A stretch of 64,000 nt of DNA from Mumia sp. ZJ1417 (GCF_014127285.1 NZ_CP059901.1:3348001-3412000); one strand, 5' to 3'; counted from the stretch's first letter, positions 40,546 through 50,298 are shown. The notes: a model not told the origin generated them from the letters alone. Numbers and translations: made by a program.

Positions 40546-40812
40546 CTAGTGGCTCGTCTGCGCGCGGCCGCGCCACCACTGCCACGCGAACGTGACGATC
40601 AGGGCACCGATGACCGAGCCGACGATCCCGCTGGGACGGAGTTCGAGCCCGTCGCCGGCGAGAAGGCTGACGAGCAGCCCCCCGACGAAGGACCCGACGA
40701 TCCCGGAGACGAAGGCGACGGTCCAGTCGATGCCGGACATTCCGCGTCCGAGGATGAGCTGGGCAAGAGCGCCGGCCAGCATGCCGAAGAGGATGATCGC
40801 GATGATGAGCAC
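40546..40812 (-). CDS. GlsB/YeaQ/YmgE family stress-response membrane protein
   Basis: An 88-residue small membrane protein with three hydrophobic helices and conserved GMLAGALAQLILGRG and GIVGSFVGGLLVSLLAG segments of the transglycosylase-associated protein family. Members are often stress-induced and of unknown biochemical function. The start is a GTG (40810-40812). It lies 43 bp upstream of the LLM oxidoreductase gene on the same strand. Confidence 0.88.
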   Translation of the reverse strand: MLIIAIILFGMLAGALAQLILGRGMSGIDWTVAFVSGIVGSFVGGLLVSLLAGDGLELRPSGIVGSVIGALIVTFAWQWWRGRAQTSH

Positions 40813-40890
40813 GACCGCAGCCTAGGGGCACGCGGGCCGTGCTGCAGGCCTCGTTGCACGTCGATCTCGGCTCTCCCGCCGGTCACGAGA

Positions 40891-40934
40891 CGAGGGCCGG
40901 CACCCGCCCCGTACGGGACTGGTGCCGGCCCTCG
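40891..40934 (-). terminator. terminator of the S10-spc-alpha superoperon after rplQ
   Basis: CGAGGGCCGGCACC and GGTGCCGGCCCTCG form a perfect 14 bp stem across a 16 nt loop that contains its own CCGTACGG palindrome, 18 bp beyond the rplQ stop. Confidence 0.88.
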
Positions 40935-40952
40935 TGGGGAACCGGTGAGGGG

Positions 40953-41510
40953 TCAGGCCTTGTCGGCGTCACCCTCGGCCTTGTCGGCGGTCGCCTCGTC
41001 GGCAGCAGGTGCCTCGTCGGCGGTCGCCTCGACCTCGGCCTCGTCGGCAGCGGCGATCTGGTCCTTGACCTCGTCGGCGCTCTCGGGGGCCTCGACCGGG
41101 GCGGCCTCAGCCTTCGCGGCCTTCTTCGGCGTCTTCGTCGTGACGGAGAAGTCCTTCTCCTCGACGAGCTCGATCACGGCCATGGGGGCGTTGTCGCCCT
41201 TGCGCGGCCCGATCTTGGTGATGCGCGTGTAGCCACCGGGGCGCGTCGTGTACTTCGGCGCGATCTCGGTGAACAGCTCGTGCAGGATGCCCTTGTCACG
41301 GATCACCTTGACGACCTGGCGCCGGTTGGCGACCGTGTCGACCTTGGCGCGGGTGATCAGCGACTCGGCGTACGGGCGAAGGCGCTTGGCCTTGGCCTCG
41401 GTGGTGGTGATGCGGCCGTGCTCGAACAGGCTCTGTGCGAGGTTGGCGAGGATGAGGCGCTGGTGCGCCGGGCTCCCGCCGAACCGCGGACCCTTTGTGG
41501 GCGTGGGCAT
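40953..41510 (-). CDS. rplQ: 50S ribosomal protein L17
   Basis: A 185-residue L17. The core (about 1-122; [35 protein letters not shown]) is normal, followed by an Ala/Glu/Asp-rich acidic tail of about 60 residues, of the sort seen in other actinobacterial L17 proteins. It is the last gene of the alpha operon; truA, usually next, has moved. It lies 46 bp after rpoA. Confidence 0.96.
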   Translation of the reverse strand: MPTPTKGPRFGGSPAHQRLILANLAQSLFEHGRITTTEAKAKRLRPYAESLITRAKVDTVANRRQVVKVIRDKGILHELFTEIAPKYTTRPGGYTRITKIGPRKGDNAPMAVIELVEEKDFSVTTKTPKKAAKAEAAPVEAPESADEVKDQIAAADEAEVEATADEAPAADEATADKAEGDADKA

Positions 41511-41556
41511 TGCTTTGTCTCCTGGGAAGTAGTGCGGAGAGCAACTGAGCGCAGGC

Positions 41557-42570
41557 TCAGTACTGCTCGTCCTCCGCGAAGCTCTCGTCGTCGTCGCCGA
41601 AGTTGTCGACGACTGCGCTCGGGTCGAAACCGGCCGGGCTGTCCTTCAGGCCCAGACCCATCTCGGCGAGCTTGGCCTTCACCTCGTCGATCGACTTCGA
41701 GCCGAAGTTGCGGATATCCAGCAGGTCCTGCTCGCTGCGTGAGATGAGCTCACCCACCGTGTGGATGCCCTCACGCTTGAGGCAGTTGTACGACCGGACC
41801 GTCAGGTGGAGATCCTCCACCGGCAGGGCGAGGTCGGCGGCGAGCGCCTCGTCGACCGGCGACGGGCCGATGTCGATGCCCTCGGCCTCGACGTTCAGCT
41901 CACGCGCGAGACCGAACAGCTCGACCAGCGTCTTGCCGGCCGACGCCATGGCGTCGCGCGGCAGGATCGAACGCTTGGTCTCGACGTCGATGATGAGCTT
42001 GTCGAAGTCGGTGCGCTGCTCGACACGAGTGGCCTCGACCTTGTACGTGACCTTGAGGACCGGGCTGTAGATCGAGTCGATCGGCATGCGCCCGATCTCC
42101 TCGTCGCCGGTCTTGTTCTGGATCGCCGACACGTAGCCGCGTCCGCGCTCGACCACCAGCTCGACCTCGATCTTGCCCTTGTCGTTCAGGGTCGCGATCT
42201 TGAGGTCAGGGTTGTGCACCTCGACACCGGCCGGGGGCGCGATGTCGGCTGCGGTGACGTCGCCGGGGCCCTGCTTGCGCAGGTACATGACGACGGGCTC
42301 GTCGTGCTCCGAGCTGACCACGAGGTTCTTGAGGTTCAGGATGATCTCGGTGACGTCCTCGGTCACGCCGGGGATCGTCGAGAACTCGTGGAGCACGCCG
42401 TCGATCTTGATCGAGGTGACAGAAGCACCCGGGATCGACGACAGGAGCGTACGGCGCAGGGAGTTGCCGAGGGTGTAGCCGAAGCCCGGCTCGAGAGGCT
42501 CGATGACGAACCGCGAGCGGAACTCGTCGACGACGTCCTCGGACAGTGTCGGCCGCTGTGCAATGAGCAT
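41557..42570 (-). CDS. rpoA: DNA-directed RNA polymerase subunit alpha
   Basis: A 337-residue alpha subunit. The N-terminal domain carries [25 protein letters not shown] for dimerisation and assembly; the C-terminal domain (from about 245; [23 protein letters not shown]) contacts UP elements and activators. GGAAAGG precedes the ATG. An acidic tail of about 20 residues ends the protein. A strong hairpin lies between this gene and the preceding rpsD. Confidence 0.97.
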   Translation of the reverse strand: MLIAQRPTLSEDVVDEFRSRFVIEPLEPGFGYTLGNSLRRTLLSSIPGASVTSIKIDGVLHEFSTIPGVTEDVTEIILNLKNLVVSSEHDEPVVMYLRKQGPGDVTAADIAPPAGVEVHNPDLKIATLNDKGKIEVELVVERGRGYVSAIQNKTGDEEIGRMPIDSIYSPVLKVTYKVEATRVEQRTDFDKLIIDVETKRSILPRDAMASAGKTLVELFGLARELNVEAEGIDIGPSPVDEALAADLALPVEDLHLTVRSYNCLKREGIHTVGELISRSEQDLLDIRNFGSKSIDEVKAKLAEMGLGLKDSPAGFDPSAVVDNFGDDDESFAEDEQY

Positions 42571-42631
42571 GTTCTGGGTTCCTTTCCGCGTCGCCCGCTA
42601 TATGACGGACACGGTGAATGAGGCTGGTGGT

Positions 42632-42661
42632 GGCCTGCCCGAGCACGGGCTCGGGCAGGCC
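42632..42661 (-). terminator. terminator-like hairpin between rpsD and rpoA
   Basis: GGCCTGCCCGAG and CTCGGGCAGGCC form a perfect 12 bp stem with a 6 nt loop, starting 10 bp past the rpsD stop. There is no U-tract. It could reduce read-through into rpoA or protect upstream mRNA. Confidence 0.55.
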
Positions 42662-42670
42662 GGCGAGGCA

Positions 42671-43279
42671 TCAGATCTTGGAGTAGTACTCCACGATCAG
42701 CTGCTCGGTGATCGGGACGACGATCTGCTCGCGCACCGGCGGCTGGTGGACGAGGACGCGCCCCTTCTCCGGCACGGCGGTGAGCCATGCGGGGACGGAG
42801 TCGGCGTTGAACGTCTCACGGGCCACGATGAACGGCGTCGTCTCGAGCGACTTCGGCCGCACGTCGATGATGTCGTACTGGCTGACCTGGTACGACGGGA
42901 TGTCGACCTTGTGGCCGTTGACCAGGAAGTGGCCGTGGACCACGAGCTGGCGAGCGTGACGACGCGTGCGGGCGAAGCCGGCACGGTAGATCACGTTGTC
43001 GAGACGGCACTCGAGGATCTGGAGCAGGTTGTCACCGGTCTTGCCGGGACGACGGTGCGCCTCCTCGTAGTACTTGCGGAACTGCCGCTCGAGGACGCCG
43101 TAGGTGTAGCGCGCCTTCTGCTTCTCCTGCAGCTGCGTGCGGTACTCGCTCTCCTTCACCCGGCCGCGGCCGTGCTGGCCGGGCGGGTAGGGGCGACGCT
43201 CGAACGCGGCGTCACCGCCGACGAGGTCGACGCCCAGGCGGCGAGACTTCTTGGTCAGGGGTCCGGTATAACGGGCCAT
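42671..43279 (-). CDS. rpsD: 30S ribosomal protein S4
   Basis: A 202-residue primary 16S rRNA-binding protein. RYTGPLTKKSRRLGVDL start, the S4 domain RRHARQLVVHGHFLVNG, and ITEQLIVEYYSK at the end. No CxxC zinc pair, as in the zinc-independent form. It lies 27 bp after rpsK. Confidence 0.97.
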   Translation of the reverse strand: MARYTGPLTKKSRRLGVDLVGGDAAFERRPYPPGQHGRGRVKESEYRTQLQEKQKARYTYGVLERQFRKYYEEAHRRPGKTGDNLLQILECRLDNVIYRAGFARTRRHARQLVVHGHFLVNGHKVDIPSYQVSQYDIIDVRPKSLETTPFIVARETFNADSVPAWLTAVPEKGRVLVHQPPVREQIVVPITEQLIVEYYSKI

Positions 43280-43306
43280 CTGTGTTCTCCTCTCCGATCC
43301 GGGCTA

Positions 43307-43705
43307 TCAGACGCGGCGGCGCTTGGGAGGCCGCACGCCGTTGTGGGGGCTGGGGGTGACGTCCTGGATGGTGCCGACCTCGAGGCCGACCGCACCCAGG
43401 GAACGGATCGCCGTCTCGCGACCCGAGCCCGGGCCCTTCACGAAGACGTCGATCTTCTTCATCCCGTGCTCCATCGCCCGGCGCCCGGCGGCCTCAGCGG
43501 CCATCTGCGCGGCGTACGGAGTGGACTTGCGCGAACCCTTGAAGCCGACAGTGCCGGCAGAGGCCCACGAGATCACCGCACCGGACGGGTCGGTGATCGT
43601 GACGATCGTGTTGTTGAACGTGCTCTTGATGTGGGCCTGGCCCGCGGCGACGTTCTTCTTCTCCTTGCGGCGCACCTTCTTGGCGCCTGTGCCCTTCGGA
43701 GGCAT
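43307..43705 (-). CDS. rpsK: 30S ribosomal protein S11
   Basis: A 132-residue S11 with [16 protein letters not shown] and the platform signature [16 protein letters not shown]; the C-terminus is [13 protein letters not shown]. Its ATG overlaps the rpsM stop (TAATG), so it is translationally coupled. Confidence 0.97.
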   Translation of the reverse strand: MPPKGTGAKKVRRKEKKNVAAGQAHIKSTFNNTIVTITDPSGAVISWASAGTVGFKGSRKSTPYAAQMAAEAAGRRAMEHGMKKIDVFVKGPGSGRETAIRSLGAVGLEVGTIQDVTPSPHNGVRPPKRRRV

Positions 43706-44082
43706 TACTTACCCTTCTTCTTGCTGCCGGCAACGGTGCGCTTCGGGCCCTTGCGGGTGCGCGCGTTCGTCTTGGTCCGCTGACCGCGCACGGGGAGCCC
43801 GGCGCGGTGGCGGCGGCCCTGGTAGCTGCCGATCTCGATCTTGCGACGGATGTCGGCGGCCACTTCACGACGAAGGTCGCCCTCGACCTGGAACTGGCCG
43901 TCGATCGCGTCACGGAGCGCGACCAGCTGGTCCTCGCTCAGCTCGTGCACGCGCAGGTCGGGGCTGATGCCGGTCTGCTCGAGCAGCTGCTCGCTGCGGG
44001 TACGGCCGATGCCGTAGATGTAGGTGAGACCAATGACCACGCGCTTGTCGCGCGGCAGGTCGACACCGATGAGGCGTGCCAT
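43705..44082 (-). CDS. rpsM: 30S ribosomal protein S13
   Basis: A 125-residue S13, starting [20 protein letters not shown], with [19 protein letters not shown] near the C-terminus. GGAAGGA lies upstream of the ATG at 44080-44082; an upstream in-frame ATG six codons earlier overlaps that ribosome site and was not used. A 138 bp spacer with two hairpins separates it from rpmJ. Confidence 0.96.
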   Translation of the reverse strand: MARLIGVDLPRDKRVVIGLTYIYGIGRTRSEQLLEQTGISPDLRVHELSEDQLVALRDAIDGQFQVEGDLRREVAADIRRKIEIGSYQGRRHRAGLPVRGQRTKTNARTRKGPKRTVAGSKKKGK

Positions 44083-44125
44083 CAGGCGATGTCCTTCCAC
44101 TGCGAAGGTGTGTGGCGTGACGCAT

Positions 44126-44164
44126 CCCGGCTGCCTCAGCCGGGCCCTGGCCTTCGTTCCAGGG
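44126..44164 (-). other. two consecutive hairpins between rpmJ and rpsM
   Basis: CCCGGCTG/CAGCCGGG (44126-44144, 3 nt loop) is followed directly by CCCTGG/CCAGGG (44145-44164). They lie in the rpsM leader, 44 nt or more before its start. Confidence 0.5.
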
Positions 44165-44220
44165 GAAGCACCTCGTCAGTCTCGACGCGGTGAGCGATCA
44201 CGTTGCTGGGTGCGGGCTGG

Positions 44221-44334
44221 TCAGCCCTGCCGCTGCTTGTGGCGCGGGTTCTCACAGATCACCATGACTCGGCCATGGCGACGGATGACCTTGCACTTCT
44301 CGCAGATCGGCTTGACGCTCGGTTGAACCTTCAT
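44221..44334 (-). CDS. rpmJ: 50S ribosomal protein L36
   Basis: A 37-residue L36 with the zinc-ribbon residues Cys11, Cys14, Cys27 and His32 ([22 protein letters not shown] region). This is the zinc-binding form. It lies 28 bp after infA. Confidence 0.95.
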   Translation of the reverse strand: MKVQPSVKPICEKCKVIRRHGRVMVICENPRHKQRQG

Positions 44335-44362
44335 CGAGCTCTCTTATCTCGTACGGTCAGGG

Positions 44363-44584
44363 TCACTTGTACCGGTAGACGATCCGACCTCGGGTGAGGT
44401 CGTACGGGGACAGCTCCACCACCACACGGTCCTCAGGGAGGATCCGGATGTAATGCTGGCGCATCTTGCCGCTGATGTGCGCAAGAACCTTGTGGCCGTT
44501 GGTCAGCTCCACTCGGAACATCGCGTTCGGCAGGGCTTCGATAACCGAGCCCTCGAGCTCGATGACGCCTTCCTTCTTGGCCAT
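44363..44584 (-). CDS. infA: translation initiation factor IF-1
   Basis: A 73-residue S1-like OB-fold factor that binds the ribosomal A site during initiation. [20 protein letters not shown] to [12 protein letters not shown] is near-invariant among actinobacteria. GGAGGA immediately precedes the ATG. It lies about 120 bp after map and may have its own promoter. Confidence 0.97.
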   Translation of the reverse strand: MAKKEGVIELEGSVIEALPNAMFRVELTNGHKVLAHISGKMRQHYIRILPEDRVVVELSPYDLTRGRIVYRYK

Positions 44585-44658
44585 GTCCTCCGCAATCTGT
44601 CGTACGTCTCTCGGACCGGCCGAAGGCATGCAGACATGCACACTCCGGCCGACTGTCC

Positions 44659-44688
44659 ATAGTACGGTGCGCGGCAACCAAGGGACAA
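44659..44688 (-). promoter_or_regulatory. candidate infA promoter
   Basis: TTGTCC (44683-44688) and TACTAT (44659-44664) on the minus strand with 18 bp between, about 68 nt before the infA start. It would drive infA-rpmJ-rpsM-rpsK-rpsD-rpoA-rplQ. Confidence 0.5.
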
Positions 44689-44706
44689 ATCCGGCGGTCG
44701 GGCGTC

Positions 44707-45543
44707 TCAGTCCTCGGCAGGCCCGCCATACGGAACACCAAGCTCGGCGAGCCGCGCACGGCCCCCGTCGAGCGCGGTGAGCACCCACGCGCCGGCGTCT
44801 GTGAGCGTGAAGGTGTGCTCGAAGTGCGCCGACCAGCCCCCGTCGTCGGTGACGACCGTCCAGTCGTCCTCGAGCGTCGTCGTCTCGATCGTGCCCTCGG
44901 TGATCATCGGCTCGACCGCGAGGACAAGGCCCTTCACGAGCTTGGGACCGTGACCCGGTGCGCCGAAGTTGGGGACGTTGGGTGGCATGTGCATGGCGGA
45001 GCCGATCCCGTGGCCGACGTAGTCCTCGACGATCCCGTAGGACTCACCGCCCGGGTGCGACCGCACGTACGACTCGACGCCGTGACCGATGTCGCTGACC
45101 CTGCCGCCGAGGTGTGCGGCCGCGATGCCGCGCCACAGCGATTCCTCGCACACGCGGACCAGCTCGCGGCGACTCTCGCTGATCTCCCCCACCGCGACCG
45201 TGATCGCCGCGTCGGAGTGCCACCCGTCAAGCACGCAGCCGCAGTCGATCGACACGAGGTCACCCTCCGCGATCACCCGCTCGCCCGGGATGCCGTGCAC
45301 GACCTCGTCGTTGACGGAGGTGCAGATGGTCGCAGGGAATCCGTGGTAGCCCTTGAAGTTGGGCACGGCGCCGCGGCTGCGGATGTGCTCCTCTGCGATG
45401 GCGTCGAGGTCGGCGGTCGTCATGCCGGCGCGCACCGACTCTCTGAGGAGCTCGAGCGTCTCGCCGACGATCACACCGGCCCGCCGCATCACGGCAACCT
45501 GATCGGGCTTCTTGATCTCGAGCCCGCTGCCGAAGATCCCCAT
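44707..45543 (-). CDS. map: methionine aminopeptidase, type I
   Basis: A 278-residue enzyme that removes initiator Met. Metal ligands are visible: Asp in [10 protein letters not shown], Asp in WHSDAAIT, His in [11 protein letters not shown], Glu in AVEPMITEG and Glu in FEHTFTLT. There is a short extension at the start and no zinc-finger N-terminus, fitting a type Ia form. It lies between adk and infA as usual. The ATG at 45541 has a poor ribosome site. Confidence 0.95.
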   Translation of the reverse strand: MGIFGSGLEIKKPDQVAVMRRAGVIVGETLELLRESVRAGMTTADLDAIAEEHIRSRGAVPNFKGYHGFPATICTSVNDEVVHGIPGERVIAEGDLVSIDCGCVLDGWHSDAAITVAVGEISESRRELVRVCEESLWRGIAAAHLGGRVSDIGHGVESYVRSHPGGESYGIVEDYVGHGIGSAMHMPPNVPNFGAPGHGPKLVKGLVLAVEPMITEGTIETTTLEDDWTVVTDDGGWSAHFEHTFTLTDAGAWVLTALDGGRARLAELGVPYGGPAED

Positions 45544-45600
45544 CAGAGGACGCGCCCCATCAACGTACGCACCCCATCGAACAACACGCCCATCGGCGCG

Positions 45601-46170
45601 TCAGCACGCCTGAGGCAGGGCGTCGAGGATCCGACCCTGGATGTCGTCGACCTCGCCGATCCCATCGACCTTCACGAGCAGCCCGCGGTCGGCGTAGACC
45701 GCGAGCAGGGGCGTGGTCCGCTCGTAGACCTCCTGGCGGTGACGGATGACCTCTTCGGTGTCGTCGGTACGCCCTGAGGTCTCGGCACGCTTCAGCAGCC
45801 GCGCGATGAGCTCCTCACGGTCCACCACCAGCTCCACGACGGCATCGAGCTGCTCGCCGAGGTCGTCGAGGATCCCGTCGAAGGTGTCCACCTGGTCGAC
45901 CGTGCGCGGATAGCCGTCGAGCAGGAACCCTCGACGGGCGTCCTCCTGGCTCAGACGGTCGCGAACCATCGCGTTGGTGATCTCGTCCGGGACGTACTCA
46001 CCCTTGTCCATGTAGCTCTTCGCCAGCACACCGAGCTCGGTCCCCTGCGAGACGTTGGCACGGAAGATGTCTCCGGTGGAGATGTGCGGGATGCCGAGCT
46101 TCTCGGCGAGCAGAGTCGCCTGGGTGCCCTTGCCAGCACCCGGGGGACCCATGAACAGGAGTCGCGTCAC
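45601..46170 (-). CDS. adk: adenylate kinase
   Basis: A 189-residue kinase equilibrating AMP, ADP and ATP. The P-loop is LLFMGPPGAGKGTQA, with FLLDGYPRTVDQVDTFD next. The short LID segment (around ETSGRTDDTEEV) without Cys residues makes it the short, zinc-free actinobacterial form. Its ATG overlaps the secY stop by 4 bp. Confidence 0.96.
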   Translation of the reverse strand: MTRLLFMGPPGAGKGTQATLLAEKLGIPHISTGDIFRANVSQGTELGVLAKSYMDKGEYVPDEITNAMVRDRLSQEDARRGFLLDGYPRTVDQVDTFDGILDDLGEQLDAVVELVVDREELIARLLKRAETSGRTDDTEEVIRHRQEVYERTTPLLAVYADRGLLVKVDGIGEVDDIQGRILDALPQAC

Positions 46171-47474
46171 TTGAGGAACCCTTCGTAGTTGCGCTGCTGC
46201 AGCTGGCTCTCAATCTGCTTCACCGTGTCGAGGCCGACGCCCACGATGATGAGGAGCGTCGTACCGCCGAACGGGAAGTTCTGATTGGCGTCGACCAGCA
46301 TGAAGGCCAGCAGCGGGATGAGCGCCACCAGACCGAGGTACAGCGAACCGGGGAAGGTGATGCGCGAGAGCACGTACCCGAGGTACTGCTCCGTCGGACG
46401 CCCCGCGCGGATGCCGGGGATGAAGCCGCCGTACTTCTTCATGTTGTCGGCGACCTCCTTCGGGTTGAACGTGATCGACACGTAGAAGTACGTGAAGAAG
46501 ACGATCAGCAGGAAGAAGGTGAGCATGTAGACAGGGTGGTCGCCCTGGACGAAGTTCTCGTTGATCCAGTTGGCCCAGCCCTTGCCCTGGTTGAACTGCG
46601 CGGCGAGCGCAGGCAGGTAGAGGAGGCTGGAGGCGAAGATGACCGGGATGACGCCGGCCTGGTTGACCTTCAACGGGATGTAGGTCGAGGAGCCGCCGAA
46701 CATCTTGCGGCCCACCATGCGGCGGGCGTACTGCACCGGGATACGGCGCTGCGCCTGCTCGATGAAGATGACGGCCGCGACGACCGCGAGGCCGACGCCG
46801 ACGACGATGGCGAAGACGCCCCAGCCCTTCTGCTCCTTGATGAGCCACATGGTGCCGGGGAACGTGGCAACGATCTGCGTGAAGATCAGCAGCGACATGC
46901 CGTTGCCGACGCCGCGGTCGGTGATGAGCTCGCCGAACCACATGATCATCGCGGTGCCGGCCACCATCGTCAGGACGATGAGCAGGAAGAGGGCGACGGA
47001 GTCGGTGTCGTGCAGGAGGTCACGCTGGCACTGGTTGCCGAAGAGGGCACCCGAGCGTGCCATCGCCACGATGCCGGCGCCCTGGAGGACGGCGAGGCCG
47101 AGCGTCAGGTAGCGGGTGTACTGCGTGATCTTCGTCTGACCCGCCTGGCCCTCCTTCTTGAGGGCCTCCAGGCGTGGGATCACGACGGTGAGCAGCTGGA
47201 GGATGATGCTCGCGGTGATGTACGGCATGATGCCGAGCGCGAAGATCGTCAGCTGGAGCAGTGCACCGCCGGAGAAGACGTTGAGAAGGTTGAACAGACT
47301 GTTCGCGTTCTCACCGGATGTCGCGGCGTTGAGGCAGAACTGGACGTTCTCCACGTTGACGCCGGGGGCCGGAAGCATGGAGCCCATCCGGAACAGCACG
47401 AGGATGAACAAGACGAACAAGATCTTCTTACGTAGATCAGGCGTCTTGAACGCGTTGGCGAAGGCGCTGAGCAC
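46167..47474 (-). CDS. secY: protein translocase subunit SecY
   Basis: A 435-residue channel of the Sec translocon with ten transmembrane helices. NAFKTPDLRKKILFVLFILVL opens it; the plug and lateral gate helices follow, and the late VGLDTVKQIESQLQQRNYEGFL is the conserved C-terminal motif. GGAGGA precedes the GTG start at 47472-47474. A large hairpin lies upstream between rplO and secY. It is coupled to adk by a 4 bp overlap. Confidence 0.97.
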   Translation of the reverse strand: MLSAFANAFKTPDLRKKILFVLFILVLFRMGSMLPAPGVNVENVQFCLNAATSGENANSLFNLLNVFSGGALLQLTIFALGIMPYITASIILQLLTVVIPRLEALKKEGQAGQTKITQYTRYLTLGLAVLQGAGIVAMARSGALFGNQCQRDLLHDTDSVALFLLIVLTMVAGTAMIMWFGELITDRGVGNGMSLLIFTQIVATFPGTMWLIKEQKGWGVFAIVVGVGLAVVAAVIFIEQAQRRIPVQYARRMVGRKMFGGSSTYIPLKVNQAGVIPVIFASSLLYLPALAAQFNQGKGWANWINENFVQGDHPVYMLTFFLLIVFFTYFYVSITFNPKEVADNMKKYGGFIPGIRAGRPTEQYLGYVLSRITFPGSLYLGLVALIPLLAFMLVDANQNFPFGGTTLLIIVGVGLDTVKQIESQLQQRNYEGFLK

Positions 47475-47540
47475 CGGGTCCTCCTATGGACAGCGGCGAC
47501 GGTGTCCCGTGCGTGTGTGCGGTATGGGGTGAAGCGAAAC

Positions 47541-47588
47541 ATGGCGACTCTAACAGCCACCTGGGAAGCAGCTGTCAGAGACCGCCAT
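47541..47588 (-). other. extended hairpin between rplO and secY
   Basis: Three stacked stems: ATGGCG/CGCCAT (47541-47546 with 47583-47588), CTCT/AGAG (47548-47551 with 47577-47580) and ACAGC/GCTGT (47553-47557 with 47571-47575), closing a 13 nt loop. It lies 19-66 nt after the rplO stop and 67 nt before secY. The role is unknown. Confidence 0.5.
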
Positions 47589-47607
47589 GTCTCATGTCGA
47601 AGAGAGG

Positions 47608-48048
47608 TCAGAGCTCGGTGGTCGAGCCGCCGGCCGCTTCGATTTTGCTCTTGGCAGAGGCCGAGAACTTGTTCGCGGTCACCTGGACCGCGACCGAGAT
47701 CTCGCCGTTCCCCAGCACCTTGACGGGCTGGCCCTTGCGGACCGCACCCTTCGCGACCAGTGCGGCCACGTCGACGGTGCCACCTTCAGGGAAGAGCTCG
47801 CCGAGGCGGGTCAGGTTCACGACCTGGTACTCCACCTTGAACGGGCTCTTGAAGCCGCCGAGCTTCGGGAGGCGCATGTGGATCGGGACCTGGCCGCCCT
47901 CGAAGCCGACCGGCACCTGGTAGCGGGCACTCGTGCCCTTGGTGCCGCGGCCCGCGGTCTTGCCCTTGCTTCCCTCACCACGACCCACACGGGTCTTGGC
48001 GGTCTTCGCACCCGGTGCGGGGCGGAGGTGATGCAGCTTGAGCGTCAT
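47608..48048 (-). CDS. rplO: 50S ribosomal protein L15
   Basis: A 146-residue L15. [20 protein letters not shown] start, the Gly/Lys-rich [17 protein letters not shown] loop and a C-terminal [21 protein letters not shown]. It lies 14 bp after rpmD. Confidence 0.96.
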   Translation of the reverse strand: MTLKLHHLRPAPGAKTAKTRVGRGEGSKGKTAGRGTKGTSARYQVPVGFEGGQVPIHMRLPKLGGFKSPFKVEYQVVNLTRLGELFPEGGTVDVAALVAKGAVRKGQPVKVLGNGEISVAVQVTANKFSASAKSKIEAAGGSTTEL

Positions 48049-48062
48049 GTCAGTTCCTCCCC

Positions 48063-48245
48063 TCAGTCCACAGTCTTGACGTCGACGAGATGAGGAACCG
48101 TCGCGATCATCCCGCGGATCTCGGGACGGTCCTCCTTGACGACGACGTCGCCGATGCGCTTGAGACCGAGCGTGCGCAGGGTCTCTCGCTGGTTCTGCTT
48201 GCGCCCGATGGCCGAGCGCACCTGGGTCACCTGCAGCTTGGCCAT
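48063..48245 (-). CDS. rpmD: 50S ribosomal protein L30
   Basis: A 60-residue L30: [20 protein letters not shown] to [10 protein letters not shown]. Its ATG overlaps the rpsE stop (TGATG). A second ATG one codon upstream is possible. Confidence 0.96.
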   Translation of the reverse strand: MAKLQVTQVRSAIGRKQNQRETLRTLGLKRIGDVVVKEDRPEIRGMIATVPHLVDVKTVD

Positions 48246-48847
48246 CACGCACCCGCCTGAGCCGGAGCCTGCGTAGGCTCCTTGCTGGACTTGAGCAGCG
48301 CAGCCGGCGTGACGTGCTCGACCGGCAGGCCGCGGCGGTCTGCCACGTCCTGGGGCGACTCGAGCTCCCGCAGCGCCTGGATGGTTGCGTGCACGATGTT
48401 GATCGCGTTGGACGAGCCGAGCGACTTGCTCAGCACGTCGTGGATGCCGGCGGCCTCGAGCACGGCGCGAACCGGGCCACCCGCGATCACACCGGTACCA
48501 GGTGCGGCCGGGCGCAGCATGACCACGCCGGCGGCCTTCTCACCCTGCACCGGGTGCGGGATGGTGCCCTGGATGCGCGGCACGCGGAAGAAGGACTTCT
48601 TCGCCTCCTCGACACCCTTTTGGATGGCGGTCGGCACCTCCTTGGCCTTGCCGTAACCGACGCCGACCATGCCGTCGCCGTCACCGACGACGACCAGGGC
48701 CGTGAAGCTGAACCGACGTCCGCCCTTGACGACCTTGGCCACGCGGTTGATGCCGACGACCTTCTCGATGTATGCGGTCTTGTCCGCCGAGTCGCGACCG
48801 CGACCCCGACGGTCCCCGCCGCCACTGCGGCGCTGGGCTCCGCTCAT
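48245..48847 (-). CDS. rpsE: 30S ribosomal protein S5
   Basis: A 200-residue S5. The core begins at [20 protein letters not shown]; the RNA-contacting [19 protein letters not shown] follows. The first 27 residues are Gly/Arg-rich, and about 20 residues extend the C-terminus. It lies 26 bp after rplR. Confidence 0.97.
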   Translation of the reverse strand: MSGAQRRSGGGDRRGRGRDSADKTAYIEKVVGINRVAKVVKGGRRFSFTALVVVGDGDGMVGVGYGKAKEVPTAIQKGVEEAKKSFFRVPRIQGTIPHPVQGEKAAGVVMLRPAAPGTGVIAGGPVRAVLEAAGIHDVLSKSLGSSNAINIVHATIQALRELESPQDVADRRGLPVEHVTPAALLKSSKEPTQAPAQAGA

Positions 48848-48873
48848 TCGACTGTCCTCTTCTCTCGTCTGGC

Positions 48874-49257
48874 CTAGAAGGCCAGGCCGCCCTCGCGGGC
48901 GCCCTCGGCCAGGGCGGCAACGCGCCCCTGGTACTTGTTCCCTGCGCGGTCGAACACGACGGACTCGACCCCGGCGACCTTCGCGCGATCGGCGATCAGC
49001 TCACCGACGCGACGGGCCTTGGCGGTCTTGTCACCGTCGAGCGTGCGCAGATCGACCTCCATCGACGATGCCGATGCAAGCGTACGACCCTCGAGGTCGT
49101 TGACGACCTGAGCGACGATGTGACGGCTCGACCGCGTGATCACCAGGCGGGGACGTTCCTGCGTCCCGGAGACCCGCTTGCGGCCACGGACCTGGCGGCG
49201 ACGACGCCCCGCGATACGCGCAGCCTCGTGCTTGCGGTGCTTGAGAGCGATAGCCAT
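48874..49257 (-). CDS. rplR: 50S ribosomal protein L18
   Basis: A 127-residue 5S rRNA-binding L18. RHKRKxx-type start [19 protein letters not shown], then [20 protein letters not shown]. Its ATG overlaps the rplF stop (TAATG). Confidence 0.96.
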   Translation of the reverse strand: MAIALKHRKHEAARIAGRRRRQVRGRKRVSGTQERPRLVITRSSRHIVAQVVNDLEGRTLASASSMEVDLRTLDGDKTAKARRVGELIADRAKVAGVESVVFDRAGNKYQGRVAALAEGAREGGLAF

Positions 49258-49799
49258 TACTTACCAGCCTTCCCGGCCTTGCGGCGAACCTGCTCGCCGG
49301 CGTAACGCACGCCCTTGCCCTTGTACGGCTCGGGCTTGCGCAGCTTGCGGATGTTGGCCGCAACCTCGCCGACCTGCTGCTTGTCGATGCCCGCCACGGT
49401 GAGCTTTGTCGGCGACTCGACCGTGAAGGTCACGCCCTCCGGAGCCTCGAACGGCACCGGGTGGCTGAAGCCGAGGCTGAGCTCGATCGCGGCCGGGCCC
49501 TTCGCCAGGACGCGGTAGCCGACGCCCACCAGCTCGAGCTTCTTCTCGTAGCCCTGCGTCACACCGATCACCATGTTGTTGATCAGCGTGCGCGTCAGGC
49601 CGTGGAGCGAGCGGTTCTGACGCTCGTCGTTCGGACGCTCGACCGAGATCGCGCCGTCCTCACCCTTGTTAGCGGTGATCGGTGCGGCCACGGTGTGCGA
49701 CAACGAGCCCTTGGGACCCTTGACCGTGACGACCTGGCCGTCGATCGCGATGTCGACACCGGAAGGAACCGTCACCGGCTGCTTGCCAATACGTGACAT
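49257..49799 (-). CDS. rplF: 50S ribosomal protein L6
   Basis: A 180-residue L6 with two repeated RNA-recognition-like halves. [20 protein letters not shown] start and [19 protein letters not shown] end. The ATG at 49797-49799 lies 16 bp after rpsH. Confidence 0.97.
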   Translation of the reverse strand: MSRIGKQPVTVPSGVDIAIDGQVVTVKGPKGSLSHTVAAPITANKGEDGAISVERPNDERQNRSLHGLTRTLINNMVIGVTQGYEKKLELVGVGYRVLAKGPAAIELSLGFSHPVPFEAPEGVTFTVESPTKLTVAGIDKQQVGEVAANIRKLRKPEPYKGKGVRYAGEQVRRKAGKAGK

Positions 49800-49815
49800 G
49801 TGTTTTCTCCTCCCG

Positions 49816-50223
49816 TCACCAGACGTACGCGAGGACTTCGCCGCCCACGCGCTTGTACTTGGCCTGCTTGTCGGTGAGGAGGCCCTGGCTCGTGGAGATA
49901 ATCGCCACGCCCAGGCCTCCGAGCACCTTCGGCAGGTTGTTCGACTTCGCGTACACGCGCAGGCCCGGCTTGCTGATGCGGCGGATGCCGGCGATCGCAC
50001 GCTCGCGGTGCTGGCCGTACTTGAGGGTGACGGTGAGCGTCTTGCCCACCTCGCCCTCGGCCGGCTCTGCCACGGTGTAGCCCGTGATGTAGCCCTCTTG
50101 CTTCAGGATGTCCGCGACGCCGGCCTTGAGCTTGCTGTAGGGCATGCTCACCTCGTCGTGGAACGCCTGGTTGCCGTTGCGGACACGCGTCAGCATGTCC
50201 GCGATCGGATCAGTCATCGTCAT
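49816..50223 (-). CDS. rpsH: 30S ribosomal protein S8
   Basis: A 135-residue S8. [19 protein letters not shown] start and [20 protein letters not shown] near the end. Two in-frame ATG codons two apart are possible; the first has GGAAA upstream. Confidence 0.96.
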   Translation of the reverse strand: MTMTDPIADMLTRVRNGNQAFHDEVSMPYSKLKAGVADILKQEGYITGYTVAEPAEGEVGKTLTVTLKYGQHRERAIAGIRRISKPGLRVYAKSNNLPKVLGGLGVAIISTSQGLLTDKQAKYKRVGGEVLAYVW

Positions 50224-50298
50224 GAGTGTGTTTCCACTTTCCTGCCACGGTTTCCGTACCTACGGTCCGGACCTGCGGCGTTCAGGGTCGAGTCGGGA

